DNA of 64,000 bases, taken from assembly GCA_021828405.1 (NCBI GenBank), contig JAKARZ010000002.1, positions 1 to 64,000 of the forward strand. The letters run 5' to 3'. A program made the position numbers and the translations under genes. Below are positions 1 to 8,833 of this stretch, one piece after another (the stretch's first letter is position 1; every line of letters starts with the position of its first letter). The notes below the pieces were generated by a model. It searched no databases. It saw only the letters and a program-made list of their open reading frames with translations, and was not told the DNA's origin. This DNA comes from Bacillota bacterium. Lineage in GTDB: Bacteria > Bacillota_E > Sulfobacillia > Sulfobacillales > JAIMBI01.

Positions 1-2048
1 TTGACTTTTTCCCGCTGACCGTTGACTTCGAAGAGCGGCTCTACGCCGTGGGTAAGATTCCCGGAGGATTCATCAAGCGCGAGGGACGCCCCTCGGAGAA
101 AGCCATCCTGGCCGCCCGCCTCACGGATCGCCCCATTCGTCCACTCTTTCCGGAAGGATTCCGCAACGATGTCCAGATCGTCGCCACCATCATGTCGGTG
201 GACCATGACCACAGCCCCGAAGTGTGCGGCATGATTGGGGCCTCCGCCGCCCTTGCGATTTCAGACATTCCCTTCGAGGGCCCGATGGGCGCCGTGGAGA
301 TGGGCCTCGTGGGTGACGAATTGGTTGTCAATCCCACGGTCGCCGAACAGAGCCTGAGCCACCTGAAACTCATGGTGGCCGGGACCGCGGACAACATCTT
401 GATGATTGAAGCCGGAGCGGACCAGATCCCGGAAGCGCGGGTCCTGGACGCGATTTTCCGCGGGCACGAGGAAATTCGCCGCATTGTGGCGGCGCTCACG
501 GATTTCCGGGACGCGGTGGGCAAGCCCAAAGGCAACTACAAGCTTTACCTCCCGGATGCCGAACTGACCATGGCTGTGGAGTCCCTGGCCATGGAGCCGC
601 TGCGCCAGGCGTTGCGCGAGGCCGACAAGCTGGCTCGCGAGGCCGCAATCGACGACGTCAACCGCACGGTCACCGCGGCCGTCTTGGAGAAGCATCCGGG
701 TCAGGACAAGGAGATTCAGAACGTCTTGAAGCACCTCCTGAAAAATGAGGTGCGCCGGGCGATTATTCAGGACCACATTCGGCCCGACGGACGCGGGCTG
801 GCCGAAATCCGACCCATCACGGTAGAGGTGGGGGTGCTGCCCCGGGTTCACGGCACCGGGCTGTTCACCCGCGGCCAGACACAGGCCCTGACCGCTCTGA
901 CACTCGGGACGCTGCGGGACCAGCAGATGCTGGATGGCATCGGGTTGGAAGACAGCAAGCGCTACATTCACCACTACAACTTTCCGCCGTTCTCAGTCGG
1001 CGAAGCAGCGCCGCTGCGCGGCCCCAGTCGGCGGTCCATCGGCCACGGCGCTCTGGCAGAGCGTGCCTTGGAGCCGGTGATTCCGCCGGTTGAGGAATTT
1101 CCCTACGCCCTCCGGCTCGTGTCGGACATCCTGGAGTCCAACGGGTCGACCTCGATGGCCTCGGTTTGCGGCAGCACGCTGGCCCTTATGGATGGCGGGG
1201 TGCCGATCAAGGCCCCGGTGGCCGGCGTCGCCATGGGCTTGGTGAAAGAAGGCGACGGCTACGCCGTTCTCACCGACATTCAGGGGCTGGAAGACGCGCT
1301 CGGGGACATGGACTTCAAAGTGGCGGGCACTCGGGAGGGCGTGACCGCCATCCAGATGGACATCAAGATCCATGGCCTTGAGCGCCGTATCCTGGAAGAA
1401 GCGGTAGAGCAGGCGCGCCTGGGTCGGCTGTTCATTCTGGACAAGATGCTCGCCGTCATGCCCGCGCCCCGCCCCGTGATGTCGGCATTTGCGCCCCGCA
1501 TCACCACGCTCCACATCGAGGCCGACAAGATCCGCGAGGTGATTGGCCCCGGGGGCAAAACCATCAACAAGATCATCGAGTCCACGAAAGTAGGCGAGAA
1601 GAAAGTCGCCATTGACATCCAGGATGATGGCACGATTTACGTCGCCGCCGTCAACCAGGAGTCGGGCGAGCGGGCCATCCGCATGATCGAGGACCTGACG
1701 CGGCGCATAGAACCCGGCCAGATTTACGATGGCAAGGTGACGCGTCTCATGAACTTCGGGGTGTTCGTGGAGCTGTCCCCGGGCAAGGAGGGCTTGGTCC
1801 ACATCTCGGAGCTTGCCCACCACCGCGTCGAACGCGTGGAGGACGTCGCCAGCGTCGGCGATCCCCTGCGGGTGCAGGTGAAGGAAATTGACCACTTGGG
1901 CCGGGTGAATCTTTCTCACCGCGCCACGCTGCCGCCGCCAAGTCCGGAGGAGCAGGCCCGGGCGGAGAGCGGGCATCCGCACCCGCCGCGCCCGGCTCAC
2001 CGCGAGGACCGGGGGCCGCGCCGAGGGCCGCCGCGCCGAGAGCCTTAG
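1..2048 (+). CDS. pnp: Polyribonucleotide nucleotidyltransferase (PNPase), 5' end outside window
   Basis: The frame is open from base 3, so the true start lies upstream and only the N-terminal few dozen residues are missing. PNPase degrades RNA 3' to 5' by phosphorolysis in the cytoplasmic degradosome. The visible part has the first RNase PH-like domain ([18 protein letters not shown] near the window start), the linker helical domain, and the second RNase PH domain. A KH domain follows with the [11 protein letters not shown] loop around base 1540, then an S1 domain at about 1720-1930 ([20 protein letters not shown]). The last 40 or so residues are a basic, Arg/Pro-rich tail. The downstream order ylxY, M16 peptidase, ymxH is the same as in Bacillus, which supports the assignment. 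Confidence 0.97.
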   Translation, partial: DFFPLTVDFEERLYAVGKIPGGFIKREGRPSEKAILAARLTDRPIRPLFPEGFRNDVQIVATIMSVDHDHSPEVCGMIGASAALAISDIPFEGPMGAVEMGLVGDELVVNPTVAEQSLSHLKLMVAGTADNILMIEAGADQIPEARVLDAIFRGHEEIRRIVAALTDFRDAVGKPKGNYKLYLPDAELTMAVESLAMEPLRQALREADKLAREAAIDDVNRTVTAAVLEKHPGQDKEIQNVLKHLLKNEVRRAIIQDHIRPDGRGLAEIRPITVEVGVLPRVHGTGLFTRGQTQALTALTLGTLRDQQMLDGIGLEDSKRYIHHYNFPPFSVGEAAPLRGPSRRSIGHGALAERALEPVIPPVEEFPYALRLVSDILESNGSTSMASVCGSTLALMDGGVPIKAPVAGVAMGLVKEGDGYAVLTDIQGLEDALGDMDFKVAGTREGVTAIQMDIKIHGLERRILEEAVEQARLGRLFILDKMLAVMPAPRPVMSAFAPRITTLHIEADKIREVIGPGGKTINKIIESTKVGEKKVAIDIQDDGTIYVAAVNQESGERAIRMIEDLTRRIEPGQIYDGKVTRLMNFGVFVELSPGKEGLVHISELAHHRVERVEDVASVGDPLRVQVKEIDHLGRVNLSHRATLPPPSPEEQARAESGHPHPPRPAHREDRGPRRGPPRREP

Positions 2049-2387
2049 CCGCGCCTGCGGGGTGTGGGGCGGGCTGATCCAGCCTGCCGCGAGAGGATAC
2101 TCTCATCTTTCGCACGGCAACGGGCGCTCCCCCTCCTCGGGGTGTCCCTGAGGCGGCCCAGCCGCTCGAGCGGCTACGGCCCCGACTTGTTCTGCCGCAT
2201 CGGCGCTGTGGGACGCGGCCGCCGATGTTCCTGCTACGCGGCATGGCGCCCAAGCGGGGCGTAAAGGCATGTGAGGCGTCCTCCACGGTGCTTGCTGGGC
2301 GCGTTGGCCCGCCATACACCCTCGGGTGTCCGGATGATTCCGCGCCGCCGCGCATATGGTCCACAAAGCGGGCGGGGAGGCCAGGGC
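2049..2387. other. Intergenic region with a 16-bp perfect palindrome
   Basis: No gene is supported between pnp and the deacetylase. A perfect palindrome, AGCCGCTCGAGCGGCT, lies at 2160-2175. A small stem (GAGAG/CTCTC around GATA) lies at about 2091-2104 and is followed by ATCTTTC, so it could be a weak pnp terminator. No convincing promoter was recognised. Confidence 0.35.
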
Positions 2388-3134
2388 ATGTGGATTGGGG
2401 TGTGGTCCTGGCGGCGCGCCGCCCGACGGCCGGCCACCTGGTATGGGCTGGCCGCCGCCGGGCTCATGGGGTTGGCCCTGTTCGGGGCGCCGCGGCTTCA
2501 AAGTGCCGCGGCCGCCCCGCCAGCACCCGTGTATCGGGTCCTCACCCGCGCGCCGCTGATGGCGCTCAGCATTAACGTGGTGTGGGGCACGGAGTTCGTT
2601 CCCCACATTCTCCGCATCCTCGCTTCTGGGCACGTCCGTGCCACATTCTTCCTAGGCGGAGCCTGGGCGGCGGCCAATCCCGCGCTGGTGCAGGAGATGG
2701 TGCGCGACGGCATGGCGGTCGAAAACCATGGCTATGCCCATCGGCATTCGAATCAACTGTCGTTCGACGAAAACCTGAACGAAATCACGCGGGCCGCGCG
2801 GGCTATTCAGCTGGCCGGGGCGCCCCGCCCGACGTTGTACGCCCCGCCCTACGGCGAGTTCAACGGCACGGTGCTGGCGGCGGCCGATGCCCTGCACAAC
2901 CGGGTCATCCTGTGGACCATTGATACTATTGACTGGCGGCCCACATCGGATGTGGCGGCGATCACCCGGCGCGTCCTGGCCAAGGCCCAGGCCGGTGCCA
3001 TCGTCCTGATGCATCCCACCCGCCGCACCGTCGCGGCTCTGGCGGACATCCTGGCTAGGCTGCGCCAAGCGGGATACCACCTGGTGACGGTGCCCCAGCT
3101 GCTGACGGCCGGCACGCCGGCGGGGGAGAGGTGA
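2388..3134 (+). CDS. ylxY: YlxY-type polysaccharide deacetylase-like protein
   Basis: The start is ATG 2388 because GGGGAGG lies 7 bases before it. The 248-residue product has a basic N-terminus and a membrane or signal segment at about residues 20-42 (GLAAAGLMGLALFGA), so it acts outside the membrane. The NodB fold is recognisable: ATFFLGG, an NHGYAHRH segment near residue 113, a PPYG motif near 153, and LMHP near 208. The usual TFDD motif at the start of the fold is replaced by SINVVWG near residue 60, so the canonical catalytic Asp is absent. This matches the YlxY branch, and the position between pnp and an M16 peptidase matches Bacillus. The substrate is unknown; deacetylase activity should not be assumed. 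Confidence 0.8.
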   Translation: MWIGVWSWRRAARRPATWYGLAAAGLMGLALFGAPRLQSAAAAPPAPVYRVLTRAPLMALSINVVWGTEFVPHILRILASGHVRATFFLGGAWAAANPALVQEMVRDGMAVENHGYAHRHSNQLSFDENLNEITRAARAIQLAGAPRPTLYAPPYGEFNGTVLAAADALHNRVILWTIDTIDWRPTSDVAAITRRVLAKAQAGAIVLMHPTRRTVAALADILARLRQAGYHLVTVPQLLTAGTPAGER

Positions 3135-3186
3135 GCCCTCGGGCCGGCGCTGGTACGATACACTGCCCCCGAAAGGTGTTGGTGCT

Positions 3187-4512
3187 TTGGGAACCGAAGA
3201 GACGCTCGGGGTCATGGAGGTCGAGGCGGCGGCCAACGGGTCTCGCCTCGCGATGGAGGGAGCGGCTCGGGGCGGGGGCTCGGCCGCCGTCGCCGTGTTT
3301 GTGGCAGCGGGCTCGCGCGACGAGCAACCCCGCGAATGGGGGGCCGCCCACTTGCTGGAACATCTGGCCTTCAAGGGCGCGGGCGGTCTCACCATGGCTC
3401 AGCTGGCGGACCGCATGGACCGACTAGGGGGGGACGTCAACGCCTACACGACCCGCGAGGTGACGTGCTACCACGCCCACTGCTTGGGCGAGGACTGGGA
3501 GGCCGCGTTCCAGCTCCTGTGGGCTCTGGCCACGGCTCCCCACCTCGAAGCGGAAGACCTCGAGCGGGAGCGCGGGGTGGTGGAGGCCGAACTGCGCGAA
3601 GCGCTGAACGACCCGGAGGACCGGGCGGAAAACACCTACCTGAAAGCGCTGTGGGGAGATCACCCGGTTTCACGCGAGGTGCTGGGATCGACCGCCAGTC
3701 TCCGCCGGATGACCATCGATGGCCTCAGGACCTTTCATGGGCGAACGTACGCCCCGGAACGCACACTCGTGGCCGTCACGGGTAGTTGGGGTGGGACGAA
3801 TCCCGCCGCGGCGCGCACCCGCGTGCTTGGCCGGATGGGGAGCTGGGTACCCGCCCCCGGAGCCGCCCCGCCGCCACGAGGAGAGCCGACAGCCATTGGT
3901 GCGGAGCGCCTGACCCGGGTCGCCGGGGATCAAGCCTATATCGTGATGGGCTGGCCGGCCGTACCCTGGAACCATCCCGACGCGGTGATTTATCGGATGC
4001 TGGCCATTGTGCTCGGGGGGCAGAACACCAGCCGCCTGTGGCAGCGCATCCGGGAGCAGGAGGGCCTAGCCTACCAGGTGAGCGCCGGCTACAGTGGGCA
4101 TCGGGATCACGGAGACCTTTCGCTGTCCGCCGCGGTGGGCTCGGACCACGTGGAACGGGTGGTCACCGAGATGGCGGCCGAGTGGCGCGGGCTCATCGAG
4201 CGGCCGCCGACGGCCGACGAAATGGACCGAGCGGCCACGCAGCTCAAGATTGGCATCGTGTTTCAAGAGGAGAGCCCTGAGGGGCGGCTCCATCGTGTGG
4301 CGCCCTGGGTGGCCGCCGGCTGGGAGGTGCCGACGGTGGCCGAGCTTGTAGCCGCCGTGGACCGCGTGAGTCGCGAGGACATGTTGCGCGTGGCGGACGA
4401 GGTGAATCGGCGGCGCATGCCCCGCATCGCCCTGGGGGCGGCTGGACCCAGGCGGGCGCTGGTGCCGGGACTTCGCGCTCGGTTTCTTGACGAGATCGGC
4501 GGCGCCTCCTGA
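3187..4512 (+). CDS. M16-family zinc metallopeptidase
   Basis: The product of 441 residues has the inverted zinc motif HLLEH near residues 55-59 (AAHLLEHLAFKG), followed by the distal acidic segment ERGVVEAELREA near 130-141 that supplies the third zinc ligand. A second, non-catalytic half follows (QAYIVMGWPAVPWNHPD), as in processing-peptidase-like proteins. It corresponds to YmxG/MlpA of Bacillus by position after pnp and ylxY. The start used is TTG 3187, with an AAAGGTG element 9-15 bases upstream; ATG 3214 is the alternative. No signal peptide is evident, so it is probably cytoplasmic. Confidence 0.88.
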   Translation: MGTEETLGVMEVEAAANGSRLAMEGAARGGGSAAVAVFVAAGSRDEQPREWGAAHLLEHLAFKGAGGLTMAQLADRMDRLGGDVNAYTTREVTCYHAHCLGEDWEAAFQLLWALATAPHLEAEDLERERGVVEAELREALNDPEDRAENTYLKALWGDHPVSREVLGSTASLRRMTIDGLRTFHGRTYAPERTLVAVTGSWGGTNPAAARTRVLGRMGSWVPAPGAAPPPRGEPTAIGAERLTRVAGDQAYIVMGWPAVPWNHPDAVIYRMLAIVLGGQNTSRLWQRIREQEGLAYQVSAGYSGHRDHGDLSLSAAVGSDHVERVVTEMAAEWRGLIERPPTADEMDRAATQLKIGIVFQEESPEGRLHRVAPWVAAGWEVPTVAELVAAVDRVSREDMLRVADEVNRRRMPRIALGAAGPRRALVPGLRARFLDEIGGAS

Positions 4513-4538
4513 ATGAACCACAGAGAGGGGAGCACGCT

Positions 4539-4952
4539 ATGAGTGAGGCGGAAAGGTTCTTGACCCCAAGGGAGGGAGACGACCGGCTGGGGACCATCTT
4601 TGCATGGCAGCAGCGCTTTCAGGACGAGCTGGTGGCCCGGCGCAGCCTGGACTTCGACGAGCGCACCTGGATCCAGAAGCAGGCGCTGGCCCTCATCGTG
4701 GAGTTGGGGGAGGTCTTGGAAGCGGCACAGTTCAAGTGGTGGAAGAATCCCCAAGCGTGGGACCGCGCGCACCTCCATGAGGAGTTGGTGGATGTGTTGC
4801 ACTTCTATGTGGCCATGTGCCTCGCGGCCGGAATGACCGCGGAGGATCTGTTTCAAGGCTATTTGGCCAAGAGTCAGGAAAACTTTCGCCGCCAGGACGG
4901 CCAGTCGGCCAAAGCCGGGTACGCCGCGCCACCCGCCCCGGGCGACGCCTAG
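4539..4952 (+). CDS. Dimeric-type dUTPase / all-alpha NTP pyrophosphohydrolase
   Basis: This 137-residue protein belongs to the all-alpha NTP pyrophosphohydrolases (dUTPase_2/MazG-like). The metal-binding glutamates are visible in ELGEVLEA (about residues 55-62) and EELVDVLHF (about 81-89), and the FKWWK segment between them is typical of the dUTPase_2 branch. It would hydrolyse dUTP to dUMP and so keep uracil out of DNA. ATG 4539 is preceded by GAGAGGGGAG. It follows the M16 peptidase by 26 bases, probably on the same transcript. Substrate specificity (dUTP rather than another nucleotide) is inferred from the family only. Confidence 0.8.
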   Translation: MSEAERFLTPREGDDRLGTIFAWQQRFQDELVARRSLDFDERTWIQKQALALIVELGEVLEAAQFKWWKNPQAWDRAHLHEELVDVLHFYVAMCLAAGMTAEDLFQGYLAKSQENFRRQDGQSAKAGYAAPPAPGDA

Positions 4953-5023
4953 CGCCTGCCCCGCAGCCCGCTGAGGGGGGACATAGCCTCGATTCCCCGC
5001 ACATAGGCTTCCCGGGGGTGTTG

Positions 5024-5284
5024 GTGGTGCGCTTTTCGGGTCTTGCGGGCAAGGAGATCATCAACTTGCGCGACGGCGAGCGGCTGGGCCACCTAGGCGA
5101 CTGCGACCTCGAGGTTGACCCCACCGGCTCGCTCCAGGCGCTGGTCATGCCCGAGCGCCGCGGCGTCGGGCGCGGCCGCCGGCGGGTGAGCATTCCCTGG
5201 TCGGCGGTGCAGCGCATCGGCCCCGACATCCTCATCGTAGACCTCGCCCCGACGGATCTGCCCACAACCTGGCGCGGGGTGTGA
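5024..5284 (+). CDS. YlmC/YmxH-family PRC-barrel sporulation protein
   Basis: A protein of about 86 residues begins VVRFSGLAGKEIINLRDG and continues LGHLGDCDLEVD, the standard opening of the YlmC/YmxH family (PRC-barrel fold). The rest (VSIPWSAVQRIGPDILIVDL) fits the same fold. In Bacillus ymxH lies directly after the M16 peptidase gene, and here only the dUTPase intervenes. The start is uncertain among GTG 5018, TTG 5021, GTG 5024 and GTG 5027; the only purine run, GGGGG at 5014-5018, favours 5024 or 5027. The molecular function of the family is unknown. Confidence 0.82.
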   Translation: MVRFSGLAGKEIINLRDGERLGHLGDCDLEVDPTGSLQALVMPERRGVGRGRRRVSIPWSAVQRIGPDILIVDLAPTDLPTTWRGV

Positions 5285-5371
5285 TGGAGGTGTAGGCTCG
5301 CGGCCCCTGCCACACACTACCTCACGACCGGACGCGCCGCGTCCGCGGTCGTAGACATCGGCAAAGGTGGG

Positions 5372-5707
5372 GTGCATGTGTGGGTGATGGCGTTCTTTGA
5401 CACCCGGCAACGGCGGGATCAGGCGGCCGCGCGTCTGCCGACCGGCATGGTGGATCAAGTATATCGCGAGGATCCACGGGCCCCAGCAGATGAGGAGGAT
5501 GCGCCGGCCTTGGTGACGGCCGCCGAACTGCCGAGCGCAGGTCCCATCCCGCCGACTGAGCCGGTGGCGGACATGGGAGTGGGCGTCCCGCGGGCCGACG
5601 CCCGCTATCAGCTGGCGGTCTCGACGCACCGCCCCGATGCGGTGTCGAGCTGGCTGTCGCAACATCACGCACGGTGGGTGGAGCTGTCCGATGCCCCGCC
5701 TCGCTGA
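5372..5707 (+). CDS. Uncharacterised small protein overlapping the aminotransferase
   Basis: An unrecognised protein of 111 residues. AAAGGTGGG just before GTG 5372 is a good ribosome binding site; the internal ATG 5387 is a second possible start. The two ends are structured (VMAFFDTRQRRDQAAARL and YQLAVSTHRPDAVSSWL), with a Pro/Ala-rich, acidic middle of about 50 residues. This suggests a small alpha/beta domain split by a flexible linker. There is no signal peptide, membrane segment or Cys cluster. Its last 17 bases overlap the aminotransferase start, so the two are probably translationally coupled. Confidence 0.6.
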   Translation: MHVWVMAFFDTRQRRDQAAARLPTGMVDQVYREDPRAPADEEDAPALVTAAELPSAGPIPPTEPVADMGVGVPRADARYQLAVSTHRPDAVSSWLSQHHARWVELSDAPPR

Positions 5708-6869
5708 CCGCATGGCCCACCTGTCGCCATACGTGTTTCAAGCGATCGCGTGGGAGATGGCTCGGATGCGTGCGCGGGGCGAGGACGTGGTGGACCTGGG
5801 CATCAGCGATCCAGACCTTGCGCCGTCCTGGAGTGTGGTGGCCCGACTGGCGGGGGCCACCGCCAACCCGCGGAGCCACCGCTACCCGCCATACCGCGGA
5901 TCCAGCGGACTCCGGCGAGCGGTGGCTGCGTGGTATCGGAAGCGCTTTGACGTGGTGCTGGATCCCGAGCGGGAGGTGTGGATCACGCTGGGCTCGAAGG
6001 AAGCCCTGGTGCATCTGACGCTCGCTCTGGTCAACCCGGGCGAGGTCGTGCTGGTGCCGGACCCGGGTTATCCCGCGTATCGGATGGCGGGCGCCCTGTT
6101 TGGCGCACGCACGGTCGCTGTCCCCCTGTCGCCGGCACCCGACTTTCTGCCCGACGAGAGCCGGGTCGCGCCCGATGACGCGGACCAGGCCCGTGTCTGG
6201 TACGTGAATTATCCCAACAACCCCACCGGCGCGCTCGCACCGCTTGGAGCCATACGCGACTGGGTCGCGTTCTGTCAGCGGCATGATACCGTGCTGGTGA
6301 GCGACCTCGCCTATGCGGAGCTGGTTTACGACGGCCAAGCACACAGCGTCCTGGAAGTGCCGGGCGCGAAGCCCTATGTGCTGGAAAGCATCACGTGGTC
6401 CAAGGGCCATAGTGTGCAGGGATGGCGGGTGGGCGCTCTGGTGGGAAGCGCGAGCCTCATCGAAGCTGTGGGCCGCGTGGAGGCCAACGTGAACGCGGGC
6501 GTGTTTCTTGCAATCCAGGACGCGGCTGCCGAGGCTCTCGCCCACGACGACCCTGATACACGCGCGCGGCGTTATCGTGCGCGCCGCGATTTGGTGGTAG
6601 CACGCCTGGCGGAGGCCGGCATTGTGATTCCGGTGCCGCCGGCGGCCGTCTACTGCTGGGTGCCGGTGCCCGGCGGGGACGGCGATGCCCTTGCGCGCAC
6701 CGCGCTGGCCGCGGGCGTGGCCGTGGCGCCGGGCTCCGCATTCGGCCCTCTGAGCCGCGGCTATGTTCGCCTGAGCCTCACGCACCCCGATGAGGTGCTG
6801 GCGCGTGGCCTCGACCGCCTGGACACCGTGTGGGCGGACGCCTTGAAACCCAGCGCCCTGCTCACCTAA
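5691..6869 (+). CDS. PLP-dependent aminotransferase, probably LL-diaminopimelate aminotransferase
   Basis: A class I/II fold-type I aminotransferase of 392 residues. Visible marks are YPPYRGSSGLRRAVAAWY in the N-terminal part, the YPNNPTGA substrate/PLP loop near 173-180, SDLAYAELVYDG, and the Schiff-base lysine in WSKGHSVQGWR near residue 239. ATG 5691 follows GGGTGGAG. The sequence style resembles the DapL/AlaT group. It sits just before a dipicolinate-lysine cluster that holds asd, lysC and dapA, with dapB elsewhere in the window, and none of the succinylase or acetylase pathway genes is seen here. LL-diaminopimelate aminotransferase, acting on tetrahydrodipicolinate, is therefore the best guess. 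A general alanine or aspartate aminotransferase is the alternative. Confidence 0.8.
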   Translation: MPRLADRMAHLSPYVFQAIAWEMARMRARGEDVVDLGISDPDLAPSWSVVARLAGATANPRSHRYPPYRGSSGLRRAVAAWYRKRFDVVLDPEREVWITLGSKEALVHLTLALVNPGEVVLVPDPGYPAYRMAGALFGARTVAVPLSPAPDFLPDESRVAPDDADQARVWYVNYPNNPTGALAPLGAIRDWVAFCQRHDTVLVSDLAYAELVYDGQAHSVLEVPGAKPYVLESITWSKGHSVQGWRVGALVGSASLIEAVGRVEANVNAGVFLAIQDAAAEALAHDDPDTRARRYRARRDLVVARLAEAGIVIPVPPAAVYCWVPVPGGDGDALARTALAAGVAVAPGSAFGPLSRGYVRLSLTHPDEVLARGLDRLDTVWADALKPSALLT

Positions 6870-7352
6870 CTCGCCTTTTCTCTAGCGCTCACCTGCCGAG
6901 CTGTCCCGCGTCTCGGAGGCGGCACCGTCCATGCCTACTGCAGGGCGCGACCGCCGGGACACGCAGCGCATAGCCTTTGCCTGCGCCAATCACCTCGCGG
7001 GTCGGCTCGGGGCCGCCGGGGTGCAAACGGCGCTCGGCCCGCGGTGGTCAGGTACGCCGCCCGGCCTGGCCGCTGGAGCAACGCGCTGATCGCGCCGTCC
7101 GCGCAGGCATCGGCCTTTTAGCGGGCGGAGTTTGTCGCGAGGGAAAAGCCGCCGAGCGCGGACTTCGGGTCCGCACACGAACCGGGCGGCCATGACGGTC
7201 CTCGGCTGCGCACATCGGACCCGGGCGCCCTTCCTCCTACCACCGCGACACACAGAGCATGGTCCGCGCGGCCGGCTCGCGAGGATTCGCCGCGCCTGCA
7301 CCACGCCTCCAACCCATCCGTATAGTGAGCGGAGATCGGATCGGAGGATGGG
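6870..7352. other. Intergenic region before dpaA
   Basis: No gene is supported in these 483 bases; short open frames on both strands have no family signature. A stem GCGGAC/GTCCGC with a TTCGG loop lies at 7158-7174 and could end the aminotransferase transcript, but it has no T-tract. A mother-cell promoter for dpaA would be expected near 7300-7340; TATAGTGAG at 7321-7329 is the only AT-rich patch and is not convincing. Confidence 0.4.
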
Positions 7353-8243
7353 ATGACCACACACGCTGCAGAAAAGAGGCCCCCCATCCTGGTGGTGGGT
7401 GGCGATCGGCGCGAGGCCGAACTCGTGGTGCGGTGGCGGCGGCGCGGGGGAGCGGCGCAGTCGTTTGGCCACGATGCCGGTCAACTTGGTCTGCCCCCGC
7501 TCGCGCTGCTGCGCGGGGTCCTCGTGGTGGCCCCCCCGTCGGGCATCGATTCCGCGGGTCGCGTGCGCGGCGCGGCGGGGACACTGATCCTCCCACCAGG
7601 GCGCCTGGCCGCAAGCCTCGGGGTCATCGCCGGTGCGGTGGCGCCGGATTGGGCCCAGCAGTTGACGGTCCCCTGGGCGGCGTATCGCGAGCGTCCCACC
7701 TTTGCCTGGCCCAATGCCATCCCGACCGCCGAGGGGGCACTCGCGTGGGCACTCGCGTCGGGCCCCACCACCGTGGAGGGCTCGCGGTTCCTTGTGGCCG
7801 GCCTGGGGCGGGTGGGCACTACGCTGGCGGTCCGTGCGCGCGCGCTCGGGGCACGGGTGGTGGTGGTCGATCGGGATGCGTCGGCCCGAGGCCGCGCCCG
7901 CGCGCTGGGCCTGGAGGCGGTGCCCTTCCGCCCCGGCGTGCTCGCGGGCGCCGATTGGCTGTTCAACACGGTGCCCGTTCCCGTCTTTTCTCGGGAGGAC
8001 GTGCTCAGCCTGCCTCCCACAGCCCTCGTTCTCGATTTGGCCTCGCTGCCGGGCGGGTTTGCGGCGGGTGCGGCGGAAACGCTGGGCACGCGCCTCGCCG
8101 TCGACCGGGCCGTCCCCGGGCGGGTGGCGCCGGTGGCAGCGGCGGCGGTGCTGGAGCGCAGTGTAGTCGAATTGTGGCAGGCGTGGTGCGAGGCAGATGA
8201 CCGCCCCCCGTGGGGCCGGTCAAGGGAGGGAGATGTCCGGTGA
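7353..8243 (+). CDS. dpaA: Dipicolinate synthase subunit A
   Basis: A 296-residue NAD(P)-binding protein. Together with DpaB it oxidises dihydrodipicolinate to dipicolinic acid, the calcium-chelating compound of the spore core, in the mother cell. The N-terminal part starts with a Rossmann-like PILVVGGDRREAELV; the second nucleotide-binding fold has VAGLGRVGTTLAVRARALGARV near residue 149. The downstream neighbours dpaB, asd, lysC and dapA are exactly the Bacillus spoVF operon order. ATG 7353 follows GGAGG by 5 bases. The stop overlaps the dpaB start (GTGA). Confidence 0.93.
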   Translation: MTTHAAEKRPPILVVGGDRREAELVVRWRRRGGAAQSFGHDAGQLGLPPLALLRGVLVVAPPSGIDSAGRVRGAAGTLILPPGRLAASLGVIAGAVAPDWAQQLTVPWAAYRERPTFAWPNAIPTAEGALAWALASGPTTVEGSRFLVAGLGRVGTTLAVRARALGARVVVVDRDASARGRARALGLEAVPFRPGVLAGADWLFNTVPVPVFSREDVLSLPPTALVLDLASLPGGFAAGAAETLGTRLAVDRAVPGRVAPVAAAAVLERSVVELWQAWCEADDRPPWGRSREGDVR

Positions 8244-8830
8244 GCTTGATCAATGTGCGGGTGGGTGTGGCTGTTGGGGCCTCGCATTGCAACATGGACC
8301 GTGCAGTCGATACAATGAAGCAGCTCAGACGGGCGGGGGCCCTGCTGACGCCGGTCCTGTCCACCGCGCTGCGGCGGGATGCGACACGCTTTGGCACCCC
8401 CGACGGTTGGTGGGCGCGCGTGACGGAGGCCGCCGGGCAGGAGCCGTTGACGACGATCCCCGAGGTGGAGCCAAGTGGCCCGCAGCATTGGTTTGACGTC
8501 ATGTTGGTGATGCCGTGTACCGGCAACACGCTGGCCAAGGTGGCCAATGCCATCAACGACAGCCCCACCACCATGGCGGTGAAGGCCCAGTTGCGCAACG
8601 CGCGCCCCGTGGTGATGGCTATCACCACCAACGACGCCCTGGGAATGAACGCCGTGAATCTGGGCCGATTGCTCGCGTGCCGAAGCATTTACTTTGTTCC
8701 GTTCGGGCAGGACAATCCGACCGAGAAGCCGTGGTCGGTGGATGCGCATCTGGAGCTGACCGAAGACACCATCGCGGCGGCGCTCCGCGGCGAGCAGCTC
8801 CAGCCCCTGATTCGAGAGTGGAGGCGATAG
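8240..8830 (+). CDS. dpaB: Dipicolinate synthase subunit B
   Basis: A 196-residue flavoprotein-like subunit of dipicolinate synthase. It has the VGVAVGASHCNMDRAVD start and a PCTGNTLAKVANAIND segment in the middle, as in the SpoVFB branch of the UbiX/Dfp-type flavoproteins. The start is GTG 8240, overlapping the dpaA stop; GGAGGGA lies 9 bases upstream. The overlap with dpaA fits two subunits made in equal amount. The gene is intact, so spore dipicolinate production does not depend on a DNA rearrangement here, unlike in strains where spoVFB is interrupted. Confidence 0.93.
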   Translation: MSLINVRVGVAVGASHCNMDRAVDTMKQLRRAGALLTPVLSTALRRDATRFGTPDGWWARVTEAAGQEPLTTIPEVEPSGPQHWFDVMLVMPCTGNTLAKVANAINDSPTTMAVKAQLRNARPVVMAITTNDALGMNAVNLGRLLACRSIYFVPFGQDNPTEKPWSVDAHLELTEDTIAAALRGEQLQPLIREWRR

Positions 8831-8833
8831 CGG

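Noticed and set aside
7321..7335. Sigma-K promoter for dpaA
   Set aside because: TATAGTGAG is AT-rich but does not match CATAnnnT, and no -35 element is seen.
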